From contig JAWNZC010000299.1 in the NCBI GenBank assembly GCA_035771165.1, positions 1-64,000 on the forward strand: a stretch of 64,000 nucleotides of DNA, given 5' to 3'. This DNA comes from Paragorgia papillata (Eukaryota; Cnidaria; Anthozoa; Scleralcyonacea; Coralliidae). A program made the translations under genes and the position numbers. This document shows positions 40,253 to 50,013 of this stretch, one piece after another. Below the pieces are notes generated by a model, which worked only from the letters and a program-made list of their open reading frames with translations, did not search any database and had not been told where the DNA came from. Position 1 is the stretch's first letter; each line of letters opens with the position of its first letter.

Positions 40253-41725
40253 ATGAGAGTGTTTCGCTTTGAATTGACGGAGAATTTCCTTAGTGCTGGA
40301 ATACCATTATCGAAAATTGATGACCTTCGTCCATTCCTTGAGAAACATGGTCACCGTCTGACTGCCTCCGGTCACCTTAGTGAGCTCATCCCTTCGATAC
40401 TCGAAAAGGAAAAAGAAAAAGTAAAAGGCGAGCTCCAGAATGTCGAGGAGGTATCCATTATTTTTGATGGAACAACTAGATTAGGGGAGGCTCTTGCTGT
40501 TGTCGTTCGTTTTGTACAAGAAAACTTTAAGCCTACACAGCGTCTCCTACGACTTCAAGTTGTTGCTAAAGCATTAAACGCCGAAGAATTAGCCCAGAGA
40601 CTGATGTCTTATGTAGCTGTTGATCATCATTTTGGTCCAAGTATGTTATTAGCAGCGATCAGAGATGGAGCTTCAGTGAATGGAGCAGCCTTGCGTCAAC
40701 TGTCATTCTTTTATCCAGAAATGATGGACATTGTGTGTTTTTCTCACACAATCGATAATGTTGGCAATCATTTCCAGTTTAGAGTCTTGGATAGTTTCAC
40801 CCGTTACTGGGTGAGTCTATTTTCTCGTAGCCACACAGCCCGATTATTGTGGAAAGAGAAAACAGGAGTTTCCATGAAATCACACAGTGAAACGCGATGG
40901 TGGAGTAAATGGGAGATCCTGAACCAGGTTGTTGATTTCTTTGGCGATGTTGAGCCATTCCTTAGGGAAAATGAGAACATTTGTCCCGCAAATCGTCAGC
41001 ATCTATTGGATATAATAGATAATCCCCAAGATCTGCAAGACCTTCGTTTAGAGCTGGCGGCAATCGTTGATGCTGGAGTTTACTTTGTTAAAGCTACCTA
41101 CTACCTCGAGGGTGACGGGCCGCTGATCTTCTCCTGCTACGAGAAATTGTCAGCCATTTCACAAGCTGTTGCTGTTGGTCATTACCCAAACACCACTGCA
41201 GTTGCTCGGCAAATTGCTTCTGGTAATGCTGCTCTACAAAACCAGCTTGAGGCACAAGCGAAAGCATGCATTCAACCTGGCTTGAATTTCTTTCAACGGA
41301 AATTCAGTGTCCAGTTTCACACAGTAGTTCGTGCCTTTAAGGCAGCACGACTTTGCTGTCCTATTCAAGTTCAAGTTCTGAAACCAACTGCAGATTCATT
41401 GGAAGAGTTTAGAAACTACCCCTTTCTAAATGATGATAACTGCATTGCAAACTTAGCTCGGGAGCTACCAGCCTATCTCGCTGCTGCTGAGGGTGTAACA
41501 GTATCAAACGAAGATGAAAAAGTGGATTGGTGGGCAGCACACCGTGAAACCCTTCCTAACTGGGCAGCTGTTGTCAGAAAGCTGCTACTTATCCAGCCCA
41601 GCTCTGCTTCCGCGGAAAGAGTATTCAGTCTATTAAACACATTCTCTTCCCAACAAGAGCATGCACTTGAAGATTGCCTAGAATCTTCTGTAATGCTGAG
41701 GTATAACAACAGCCAGAGGAGGTAA
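40253..41725 (+). CDS. hAT-family transposase core
   Basis: This 490-residue frame encodes a cut-and-paste transposase with an RNase H-like fold. Expected hAT landmarks are visible: FDGTTR with the first catalytic Asp (D72), RDG with the second (D138), the C-x2-H motif CFSH at 162-165, the conserved ETRWWSKWE block, and a C-terminal dimerisation region (WWAAHRE to LRYN) containing SAERVF with the catalytic Glu (E455). The frame has no internal stop, which suggests a recent insertion. It is preceded by the BED-finger frame, to which it was almost certainly joined. About 380 bp of AT-rich subterminal DNA follow it before the right terminal repeat. The annotated ATG is simply the first in frame; the native start would lie upstream. 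Close identification within hAT is not possible by eye. Confidence 0.88.
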   Translation: MRVFRFELTENFLSAGIPLSKIDDLRPFLEKHGHRLTASGHLSELIPSILEKEKEKVKGELQNVEEVSIIFDGTTRLGEALAVVVRFVQENFKPTQRLLRLQVVAKALNAEELAQRLMSYVAVDHHFGPSMLLAAIRDGASVNGAALRQLSFFYPEMMDIVCFSHTIDNVGNHFQFRVLDSFTRYWVSLFSRSHTARLLWKEKTGVSMKSHSETRWWSKWEILNQVVDFFGDVEPFLRENENICPANRQHLLDIIDNPQDLQDLRLELAAIVDAGVYFVKATYYLEGDGPLIFSCYEKLSAISQAVAVGHYPNTTAVARQIASGNAALQNQLEAQAKACIQPGLNFFQRKFSVQFHTVVRAFKAARLCCPIQVQVLKPTADSLEEFRNYPFLNDDNCIANLARELPAYLAAAEGVTVSNEDEKVDWWAAHRETLPNWAAVVRKLLLIQPSSASAERVFSLLNTFSSQQEHALEDCLESSVMLRYNNSQRR

Positions 41726-42112
41726 AACTGTAGAACGACAATATCAAGCCGATTTGGTGACTTTAAAGTTTTTATAAGGTTTTATATGACATATATAGAT
41801 ATTTTAATAGTTTTGCAACAAAACTAAGTGTTAACTGTTAATAATTGTGCACCAGAAGGCCCAGAACTGAGGAGTCATTCACGACAACCCGTGAACCCGA
41901 TGGAACAAGCAACTGTTATAGGACTTAAATTTATATAGAAATTAACGAGTGTTGAAAATATAGCTTATATTTTACTTTGTGCTCTTTCTTTTTCGAGCAA
42001 CTTTTTACATTACAGCAGCAACTTTTTCAATTTTTGAGGAATTTTTGGGCAACTTTTGACCATTTCTAGAGCAACATTTCAGCATTTTTGCAGCACAATC
42101 TGTAGAAGCCTA

Positions 42113-42583
42113 TCCGGCACTGCGACAAAATTTTGAGTTTTTTGACAAAGCCTGGCCCTCCGACAAAGTTTTGAGAGTTTTTGACCACCCTGGCCCTCCG
42201 ACAAAGTTTTGAGAGTTTTTGACCACCCCGGCCCTGCGACAAAATTCTGAGATTTTTTGACCACCGCGGCCGTGCGAGAAAATCTTGAGATTTTTTGACC
42301 ACCCCGGCCCTGCGACAAAATTTTGAGATTTTTTCACCACGCCGGCCGTGCTAAAAAATTTTGAGATTTTTTGACCCCCACGGCCCTGCGACAAAATTTT
42401 GAGATTTTTTGACCACCCCGGGGCAGCGACAAAATTTTGAGATTTTTTGACTACCCCGGGGCAGCGACAAAATTTTGAGATTTATTGACCACCCCGGCAT
42501 TGCTCAAAAGTTTGATATTTTTTTACCACCCCGGCCCTGCGACAAAGTTTTGAGAGTTTTTGACCACCCCGGCACTGAGATTT
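42113..42583. repeat. Satellite array, terminal segment after the hAT insertion
   Basis: Diverged 38-bp monomers (CGACAAAATTTTGAG, ACCACCCCGG) continue for about twelve copies after the hAT element, then stop abruptly at a short TA run. The variants match those just left of the hAT element, so the transposon split a once continuous array near its edge. Confidence 0.9.
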
Positions 42584-42595
42584 TATATATATATA
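42584..42595. repeat. TA dinucleotide run at the satellite boundary
   Basis: Six TA repeats mark the end of the satellite array and the start of non-repetitive DNA. Confidence 0.7.
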
Positions 42596-42596
42596 G

Positions 42597-43097
42597 GTCA
42601 GTGACCCATAAATGCCGCCATTTTGAAAACGATTTGGTTGACACTTTTCCTAACTCAAAAGTAATAAGTGCTCTGAAGTATGAAGATTATTATCTCGGCA
42701 CTCTTTGTGACGTCATGACGTGTTGACCATCGTCAGATACAACCGAGCTTATGACATAGCGGGTGTGGTTTAGCAACAGTATCCGCAAAAACGCCTCCAC
42801 TTTACCAAACCTAAAACATAAATTTATTACGTCTGCTTATGCTGGAAAACCAATAAAAATATTTAAAAACCATTAACTTACTTTTCCTTTTTGACATCCT
42901 CTATTTCTTAGCAGTTGGTGCCTGTATTATGGTCATTTTATAGTAACCAATCTTTAGTGGTTAATAGCTATATATCGATCCATGATAGGCATTCCATTTG
43001 CCAACCTTATACCCAAAAGACAATAACATTTTTTGTCTAAGTTTAAAAAATGATATTCGTACTCGCCTGCAAAAGTTTTCCACTTTTGTCCTTTATA
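42597..43097. other. Non-coding stretch, no gene seen
   Basis: Mixed-composition DNA without a convincing reading frame. The only notable motif is a TGACGTCA palindrome at 42708-42715 (a CRE-like site by sequence), which could be chance. Confidence 0.5.
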
Positions 43098-43798
43098 GAC
43101 GGACGGCCAACCTCGATAAAAGTGTCTCAAAAACACCGTTGATGGCATTTTTTGTTACAAGCAGGCAACCATGCCAGATCGTATCGGGTAGTATATACTT
43201 TGTACGTGACGGGGGTTGGCAGCTGTAATTTTGAATTTATATACTAAAATTTATGTTTTTTTAAAAACACATTGGAATGGATGGGATTTCTGTGGAGTCA
43301 TGCAAACTACGTTGGTGTTCTATTTTGAATGGCTCACTTCAGAATGCATCCAATCAGCGTGCGTGAAGTTATGATTAACCTAATTCGCATAACTCACAAT
43401 CATAAACAAACAAGTAATATGGCGTAAATACACCTAAATATAACACTTCGAAGAAAAGCTACAACAACATAAGCTTGCAAAGAATCAGAAATTTATTAGA
43501 TCTGGCAGCTACAGGAAAGTCTCATATTCGTAAATTGCGAATTAGGTTAATCATAACTTCACGCACGCTGATTGGATGCATTCTGAAGTGAGCCATTCAA
43601 AATAGAACACCAACGTAGTTTGCATGACTCCAAAGAAATCCCAATGTGCTTTTACAAAACCATAAATTTTACTATATAAACTCAAAATTACGGCTGGCAA
43701 CCCCCCTCACGATACGATCTGGCATGGTTGCCTGCTTGTAACAAAAAATGCCATCAACGGTGTTTTTGAGACACTTTTATCGAGGTTGGCCGGCCGTC
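43098..43798. mobile_element. Foldback (MITE-like) element with about 0.28-kb inverted arms
   Basis: Two long inverted arms, 43098-43389 and 43536-43798, flank a 146-bp spacer. The outer ends read GACGGACGGCCAACC and GGTTGGCCGGCCGTC, and each end abuts a TA (43096-43097 and 43799-43800), consistent with a TA target duplication as made by Tc1/mariner-class elements. The arms differ by substitutions and by a small length difference near the outer third. There is no coding capacity, so it would need a transposase from elsewhere. Confidence 0.85.
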
Positions 43799-43980
43799 TA
43801 CATGAGATTGGGCCTTGATGGTTTGAGGCAACTACGTCACACGCTACCGAACACGCTACTGAAGATTGCGAAAGTTCACCGACATGCTTCACCAAGCTAT
43901 TAAAATGGCGCTCGAATCATTTTGCGAGTGAAATAATACTCTGCTGGTTCCTTTCGATTTTTTGGTCCACGATAAGTACT

Positions 43981-44100
43981 GAACTACTTTGTTGTTTATC
44001 GGAACCATTGTCATTGTGTTTACACTGACCATTGTGTTTACGCTGAGAACTACTTTGTTGTTTATCGGAGCCATTGTGTTTTACACTGACCATTGTGTAC
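43981..44100. repeat. 66-bp tandem duplication
   Basis: The unit starting GAACTACTTTGTTGTTTATC at 43981 is repeated from 44047, 66 bp later; the second copy is incomplete. Inside the unit, ACACTGACCATTGTGT-like sequence is itself repeated. It lies directly outside the left end of the large transposon. Confidence 0.8.
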
Positions 44101-44103
44101 GGT

Positions 44104-44112
44104 TTAATAATA
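44104..44112. repeat. Left 9-bp target-site duplication of the MULE
   Basis: TTAATAATA directly precedes the left terminal repeat (CGCCGTGG). The identical nonamer follows the right terminal repeat at 60398-60406. A 9-bp duplication is characteristic of Mutator-like elements. Confidence 0.9.
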
Positions 44113-44193
44113 CGCCGTGGTTATAGGTCCGACACCGGACCTTCTTATTGGTCCTACGGTTATAGGTCCAACAAATGGCATAACGCATGCGCG
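44113..44193 (+). repeat. MULE left terminal inverted repeat
   Basis: It pairs with 60397-60322 in inverted orientation, with few mismatches and small indels. Shared blocks include GGTCCGACACCGGAC against GTCCGACACCGGAC, CCTACGGTTATAGGTCC and ATAACGCATGCGCG. The repeat contains the TCCGAC motif twice, as does the neighbouring palindrome cluster. Confidence 0.9.
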
Positions 44194-44196
44194 AGT

Positions 44197-44204
44197 TATA
44201 TAAA
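44197..44204 (+). promoter_or_regulatory. TATA-like box at the inner edge of the MULE left repeat
   Basis: TATATAAA lies immediately inside the left terminal repeat. It could drive rightward transcription into the region now occupied by the P element. No matching box is seen at the right end, so its use is conjectural. Confidence 0.35.
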
Positions 44205-44235
44205 CGAGCCTTCAACACTGGTCAGCGATCTTGTT

Positions 44236-44243
44236 TGACGGAC
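44236..44243. repeat. Left 8-bp target-site duplication of the P element
   Basis: TGACGGAC precedes the left end of the nested element; TGACGGAT follows its right end at 48230-48237. Seven of eight bases match, and 8 bp is the length made by P elements. Confidence 0.8.
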
Positions 44244-44281
44244 CATTGAACTCTATATAAAGACTGGAACGATAACTCAAG
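44244..44281 (+). repeat. P element left terminal inverted repeat
   Basis: Starts CATTGAACTCT. It matches the complement of 48229-48195 with a small internal length difference around the TATA box. Confidence 0.85.
44254..44261 (+). promoter_or_regulatory. TATA box within the P element left end
   Basis: TATATAAA lies ten bases inside the P element terminus and upstream of the transposase. The corresponding place in the right repeat reads AAGTAAA and lacks the box, so the left end appears to be the promoter end. Confidence 0.5.
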
Positions 44282-44599
44282 GGGGAATTTTGAAGCCAAC
44301 ATGGGGGCCGCCATGCAGGTAGCTCCAGTCCCTTTTCACAAAGTGGCGTCGAAAAAAATAGGTTGAAAACCGATAAATTTTGTCACTTTAACTTCATTTG
44401 ATAAGGATTAGATTAGTAAAAACAATCTTCGTGAAACCAGTGTTTTTCGCATCTCCCCAGTCCTTTTTTGGCTGGCAGAGCGCAAAATAATTTGGTTATT
44501 TGTAAACAAAGTTTAAAGAACCAGTTGGAAAAGTTGAAAAAAGTGTATTTATTTGTAAAGTGTATTAAGTAGTAAAACAACAAAGGTGAACAAAAAAAG

Positions 44600-47500
44600 T
44601 GGGGCTGTCATGAAGAAAATGAAATTTCTAAAGAAAATGAAACATACATTGCATTTCACAGGTGAGTGTTGTTTTCTTGAAATAATTACTATCATATTTC
44701 TCAGTCTAAATGGACCATAAAGCTATACTGTTAGCACTATGCGTTTGACAAGGTATAATAAAATACCAGAAAAATTTGGATAATTAAATGGTTGTACTGT
44801 TGTACCTGTTACACACAATTTTTAGCCAATTCCTGCACTGACAGCCCCTCATTGATAATTAACACTATCTCGTGTTATCGATAGTAAAATAAGAAAAGGC
44901 CATCCAGACAGGAATGGGCTAACATGTTAACAAATATAATAAACAATTGACAAATTCAAGAATATTTGTTAATATTTAATTGACCTAAACAGTAAACACT
45001 ACTATAATGAGAATGGGTATAAATTCATAATTACAAACAAAATTACAAAAAACATTTCTTGTTATTTCCTATTTTCATCAATACAGATTTCCTTTAAAAA
45101 ACCAAACGCTACTTGCTAAGTAGGAACATGCAGTACAGAGAGTACGGAAGGATGGAACACAATGGAGGGCAACACAACACAGTTATATCTGCAGCAACCA
45201 CTTTGAAAGATGGGATTATAGTCTACTTCCACCATCGAAAGGGGCCTGCAAGTTAAAAAATAGTGCTGTTCCTTCAGTTTTCCAATTATTTACCTCTCCA
45301 CAAAGCTATGGTATGACAGAGGAGGCCAAAAACCGATTAGAAATGCCTGAACAATGTTCTACCCCAAAACGTTACACCCGAAAACGTACCCTGTTTCAAG
45401 AGGAAATTTTGTCACCTGCAGCTAACGTTTTTTGTGACCACAACTATGCAAAACCAGCAAATCAAGCACCCCAGACGACACAGTCCCCACTTCGAGTTAA
45501 TCTAGAGCAATACCCACAAATCACGAATAAGAAATTAAAAAGTAAAATTAGAAACCTGCAGCAGCAGTTAAGAAGATGCAAAAAAAGATGAAGAATATGG
45601 CAGACATAATTAACAATTTGCAAAAAGAACTAATTATTAAAACAGAACTAGCCGATAAGTTGCATGCAACATTTGACAACCTTCAATTGTCCATTTTCCA
45701 AAATGTACAATACAATTCAAACAGTTTGCCATGTGGACGAAGGTATACAGATGATGTAAAAGAATTTGCTTTAACACTATATTTCTATTCAGCAAAATCA
45801 TACCAGTATATCAGATCAATTTTGCCATTACCCAATCCTTCATTGATCCGAAAGTGGTCAAGCTCCGTAGAATGTGAGCCAGGTTTCTTGGAAGAAGTAT
45901 TTCAGTCACTGTCCAGTGAAGTTAGCAGATCTCCTGAAGAAAAGGACTGTTGCCTTATCATTGATGCCATGTCAATCCGAAAGCAAACAATATGGGACCC
46001 AAAGAAAGACCAGTATGCAGGATTCGTGAATTATGGAGGAGTTACCCCTGAGAACCCTGAGGATTTAGCTTCAGAAGCACTGGTCTTTCTTTTGGTTGGC
46101 ACCAGAAGCCACTGGAAATTCCCTATTGGTTACTTTCTTGGAGACAAAATTCCAGCAACTATCCAGACACAACTGGTGAAAATGGCATTCAAAATGGCAG
46201 CAGAATGAGGATTATGGGTATCGTGCATTACAGCAGATGGAACAGCAGTCAATCTTAGCACCTTTCGTCAGCTGGGTTGTAAATTTGCGACAACGTACAA
46301 GTCCATGGTAACCAAATTCAAGCATCCAACCCAAAAATACGATGTGTTTGTGATACTTGATCCATGTCACATGCTCAAACTGGCCAGAAATGCACTAGCG
46401 AGCCTCTCGTCCTTCAATGACAGCAACGGTGACAAAGTGAAATGGACCTTTTTCAAAAATTTGAGTGCACTTCAAGAAGAAGAAAGGTTGAAACTGGCAA
46501 ACAAGCTGTCCACGAAACACCTACAATTTGAGAAACATAAAATGAATGTCAAGTTGGCAGCACAAATCTTGAGTTCATCAGTGGCAAATGCAATCGAATT
46601 TCTGGACATATCAATGATGAAACGACCTGACTTTCAAGACAGCCAAAGCACAGTGAATTTTACCAGAACAATTGATCGACTATTCGACATGTTGAACTCG
46701 AGGAATCCGTTAAGTAAAGGGTATAAGCAGCCGCTTAGATTAAAATCGAAGGCCATTTGGTAATCAACTCTCAAATCGACAGCGGATTATTTATTAGCTT
46801 TAAAAACAGATACAGTCCCACTACAACTTCTCTCAACCCATCGGCGGAAGACGTTCATCGTTGGTTTTGTGGCAACAATAAAGTCGACTATTGAGATGGC
46901 AAATGAGATGCTTTCAAGCTCCGACGACCCGTTCAACTACCTTCTAACTTATAAATATTCGCAAGATAATATCGAACTGTTGTTTTCTTGTATACGATCA
47001 AGAGGTGGCCGGAACAACAACCCTAACAGCTTGCAGCTGAAATATGCTCTGCGGAAGATGCTTTTAAGAAATGCTGTTACAGCTTCAAAAAATTCAAATT
47101 GCACCGACTTCACCACCACGACGTCCACGATCATCCCCATTTTCCATAACAGGAAGCACATCACACCACTAATCGACACGTCTGATGACGAGCAGAACGA
47201 CAAAAATATCTTCCTAAACACTCAAGAATAACAAATAATGGTGGAACTCTTGGATCAGAGAAACCACAGCGAATTCATTTCGAACGTACTTTTTTACATT
47301 GGAGGGTTTGTCGTCGCGAAACTGGTAAAGTTACATACTAACCTGTCCAGCCTGTAGAAGCAGTCTTGTTAATGATTATCGTTTGGTCAAAACTGATCAC
47401 GATTCTGTGGTGTTCGGTATAACGAAGTCGCAGCAGCGTATGCCTTCACTCTCTTTGTGAACCAAGGCGGTTTGAAAATCCCTTCCAAATCGGTCTTCCA

Positions 47501-47840
47501 AATAATCGAATACGCCGAGCAAATCTTCAAAAGAAACGTCTGCAAAGAAGACAACCAAATAAGTAACAAGAAAAATCTAAAAAGCAGGATGATACTTGAG
47601 GTCTGCCATCACTTTCTCGTCGATTCTTGCCAAACCGTGTTTGAAGATCACGAAGAAGGCATGAATGAAAGTTTCCTTGAAGATGATCATCGAGTGAAGT
47701 TGATCAAATGCACAGCAGACAAATATTCCACACTGCGTCTGTTTACTTATGGGAAACGTTATTGTGAAACGGTTGTTCAGAACGGACAGCCAAGTGACAG
47801 GCATCAATTGACTAAATTAATTTTATTTAAAAATCAGTAA
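44600..47840 (+). pseudogene. P-element transposase (THAP9-like), disrupted
   Basis: Exon 1 (to 44661, donor GTGAGT) ends in FHR. Exon 2 starts at 45087 after an ATACAG acceptor and continues FP..., completing a THAP DNA-binding domain with CSNHF and AVPSVF; the first zinc Cys and a start ATG were not found. A coiled coil follows. The RNase H-like core shows LIIDAMS (first catalytic Asp), EALVFLLVG, ILDPCHMLKLARN (second Asp), and QDNIELLFSCIRSRGGRNNN near the C-terminus with the Glu. Breaks are: TAG at 45121-45123 in place of the conserved THAP Trp, a frameshift at a run of seven A (45580-45586), TGA at 46206-46208, TAA at 46761-46763, a stop at 47229-47231, and a double frame change around 47355-47456. 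The product can no longer be made intact. The relation to THAP9/P transposases is clear; the subfamily is not. Confidence 0.88.
44662..45086 (+). other. Intron in the P transposase, within the THAP domain
   Basis: The GTGAGT donor at 44662 and the acceptor ending ATACAG at 45086 join codons so that FHR is followed by FP, the canonical THAP order. The interior is AT-rich with no gene. Confidence 0.75.
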
Positions 47841-48229
47841 ATTTCACATGGATTATATGATAGCGATCGTTTGGGAACTATGATATAAATTAAGTTATTT
47901 TAAAGCTTACCTAGCTGTATTACAGTGTACACTGAACGATCATAGATCACCCAATCGTCGATTCACGTTCATTTGCAAAGCTTTGTTCTTGTAAAATTAG
48001 ACAATAAAAGTATATTGCTCGTCATTTGTTTAGACTGGTAATTCACCAGAGAAAATCGTACATATTTTGTCTTCCAGATATGCTTTCAACCATTTCGCAT
48101 TCGTGATTCGGCGTTGTGACTTGTGACGTTGACGTGCAATGGCTACCCCCAGCGGCCGGAAGTTTGGCTTCACCCAATCACAGGGCCTGTCTTATGGAGT
48201 TAGCGTTCCAGTTTACTTAGAGTTCAATG
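47841..48229 (+). other. P element 3' untranslated and right subterminal DNA
   Basis: No coding content. A polyadenylation signal AATAAA lies at 48003-48008, about 160 bp after the last stop. The final 90 bp contain the subterminal block and right terminal repeat (48195-48229). Confidence 0.65.
48195..48229 (-). repeat. P element right terminal inverted repeat
   Basis: Read on the minus strand it starts CATTGAACTCT, followed by CTGGAACG and TAACTC as at the left end. It is flanked by TGACGGAT (48230-48237). Confidence 0.85.
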
Positions 48230-48254
48230 TGACGGATCGGAGTTTGATTTGTAA

Positions 48255-48358
48255 AAGATCCGACAAAATGTCGGATCTTGTGCAAGAGTTGTTAAAGATC
48301 CGACAAAATGTCGGATCTTGTAGTTCAGTTGCTGCAAGTCCGACAGCTGTCGGACCTT
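48255..48358. promoter_or_regulatory. Cluster of TCCGACA palindromes in the MULE left subterminal region
   Basis: Two identical hairpin sequences, AAGATCCGACA-aaa-TGTCGGATCTT (48255-48279 and 48295-48319), are spaced exactly 40 bp apart. A third, GTCCGACAGCTGTCGGAC, is a perfect 18-bp palindrome at 48338-48355. A weaker fourth copy lies near 48385. The same TCCGAC/GTCGGA core occurs in both MULE terminal repeats. Before the P element inserted, this cluster lay about 130 bp from the left repeat. Subterminal transposase-binding sites are the simplest reading. Confidence 0.6.
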
Positions 48359-48359
48359 A

Positions 48360-49758
48360 TGGTATATTTGTTCAGAATCAGCGGAAGATGCGACATTATC
48401 GAGTCTTCTCTTTGACTTTGTACACTGATGATGCAGGACACCCGACATTTTCACACTGTGATTAATAATGGGTGGCTTTGGCAAAAGAAACAGTAGAACA
48501 GACATGTCATTACAAGCTTTCTCAAGAAGGTAAAATCTTATATTTTATTAAAACAAAACTCTTTTTAATTTGTATTCTGCCGATTGATACCTTGGTATAT
48601 TTATGAACTATAAACTTAGTAAATTATTTCATTACGATTAATGGGCTAGCCTATTAAAGATGTCCTTTAAATCTGATTATAAAAAATAATCGTGTAAGCA
48701 CAACGAGAATTTTACTAAGAAATATAAACTTTTATAGAATGCAGTCTTGCAAGTATAAACTCTCAGTTTTTATTTTAAAGTATATTGCTCAAAAATCCAA
48801 AAGATTAAAAAAAAAACCTGTATAAATTCACTGTATTAATGCAGTTTTTGATTCTGCATTTACTGTGCCCTCTATCATTCTTTCTAATGATTATCGATGT
48901 GGCTCATTATAACAGTGTCAAAACACCAGACTGCGCTGATGTGCCACATAAGTATTTATTGCAGCAACACAGTTAAATCAGGCTGTGGGGCAGGATTTAA
49001 ATTCCCAGCAAGAATTTTAAATAAGTATATAATGGGTGCCTCAAGTAAGAAGTTTTACTTTTTCATCACTTGAAGAGAACTCGATCATTCTGTACAAACA
49101 AAAAATCTTTGAGCTGTTATCGATCAAAGAAAAGTGACTGTAAGATCACTAAAAGCTAAGTGGTTAATAAGTTGGACGACGAAATATATTTATAGCAGAC
49201 CATTTACTGTTATACTGTGAATGGAGTAGCTGTACTCGTTGCTGTACTTGTTGTGTAAATACTCAACAAAATTTGGTGTCAAAACAAAACATGGCAGTGT
49301 ATGTCTGTTGAAAATACATAGTATTGTAACCCTTAAATATATACTAAGAATCTGTTGATGTTTGGTAGGTTCAAAATAATTTCCAACCTTTAATTTTCTG
49401 ACAGAACTCTTCATAGAAGGTGCGCAGCATGTCCACAAGCAAAGATAACAAAACGAAAGCAATTTACATGTATATACAATTTACTAATTGCATTTACATA
49501 CAGTGACTAGCTAAATATATTTACATGTTACACAGTTTCAGGACCAGCCAAAAAATACTTTTTATAATATTTCACAGCATTAAGTCATGGTCTGGGAAAA
49601 TCAATGAATTACTTTTTTTGAGAAAAAAAAATTACGCACTGTTTCAATGTCATCCTGACCTGGTATTACTTTCAACTGAACTAAGAACATTTACAGATAT
49701 TAAATAGGAAATTATATGCAAGATATAATGTTAGAGAACAATGAAGTCCGTAACTTAA
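48360..49758. other. AT-rich non-coding part of the MULE interior
   Basis: No convincing gene on either strand. Short open frames here lack recognisable domains. Contains A- and T-runs only. Confidence 0.55.
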
Positions 49759-50013
49759 AGGTGACGTACAGTCCATTCTGCGCATGACCGCAATGTGGTC
49801 CACAAAACATGACATTCGTAGATAATTACATGAAGCAAAATGTAAACCGTTAGGAACAACATCGGATTTCTTCTATTTCTCCTGAAAATGTTTTGTTTTG
49901 GGTACAAGTAATGAATGGGAACCAAGAAAAGCTTACAATCTTGAATAAAGTATTTGTAAATAAAGATGTAAACATTAGTTTCGTACATGCGCAGAACGGA
50001 CTGTACATCACCT
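49759..50013. mobile_element. MITE of about 255 bp
   Basis: Terminal inverted repeats of about 28 bp: AGGTGACGTACAGTCC at 49759 against the complement of GGACTGTACATCACCT ending at 50013. Further inward both carry CTGCGCATG. Four positions differ between arms. The interior is AT-rich and non-coding; target duplication is unclear (TTAA on the left, ATAA on the right). Confidence 0.8.

Larger units (their letters stand above)
39880..42102 (+). mobile_element. hAT-superfamily DNA transposon inserted in the satellite array
   Basis: Satellite monomers stop at about 39880 and resume at about 42113. The 2.2 kb between them carries a hAT transposase. Inverted termini are visible: TGTGCTGCAAAAAT at 39884-39897 is the exact complement of 42084-42097, and the right end closes with CAATCTG at 42096-42102. 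A clean 8-bp target duplication is not evident, and the left terminal bases differ from the right ones, so the outer ends are approximate. Confidence 0.85.
44244..48229 (+). mobile_element. Nested P element (THAP transposase), 3,986 bp
   Basis: The element begins CATTGAACTCT and ends with its complement AGAGTTCAATG. The inverted similarity continues for about 35 bp (CTGGAACG, TAACTC) and reappears in a subterminal block (TGAAGCCAA, GGCCGC). It encodes a THAP/P-type transposase and is flanked by an 8-bp near-perfect duplication. All of these are P-element hallmarks. It sits 51 bp inside the left terminal repeat of the MULE. Confidence 0.88.

Noticed and set aside
41473..41709. Minus-strand frame inside the hAT transposase
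   Set aside because: Antisense shadow of the conserved C-terminal coding region.
42708..42715. TGACGTCA as a functional cAMP-response element
   Set aside because: An isolated 8-bp palindrome with no adjacent gene or promoter; chance occurrence is plausible.
42954..43228. Short frames on both strands at the left side of the foldback element, and 43707-43895
   Set aside because: They overlap the inverted arms and reappear as each other's mirror; no domain.
46949..47221. Minus-strand frame over the P transposase C-terminus
   Set aside because: Antisense to conserved THAP-transposase sequence.
48139..48505. Frames across the right end of the P element and the palindrome cluster
   Set aside because: They cross a transposon boundary and palindromic DNA; no recognisable protein.
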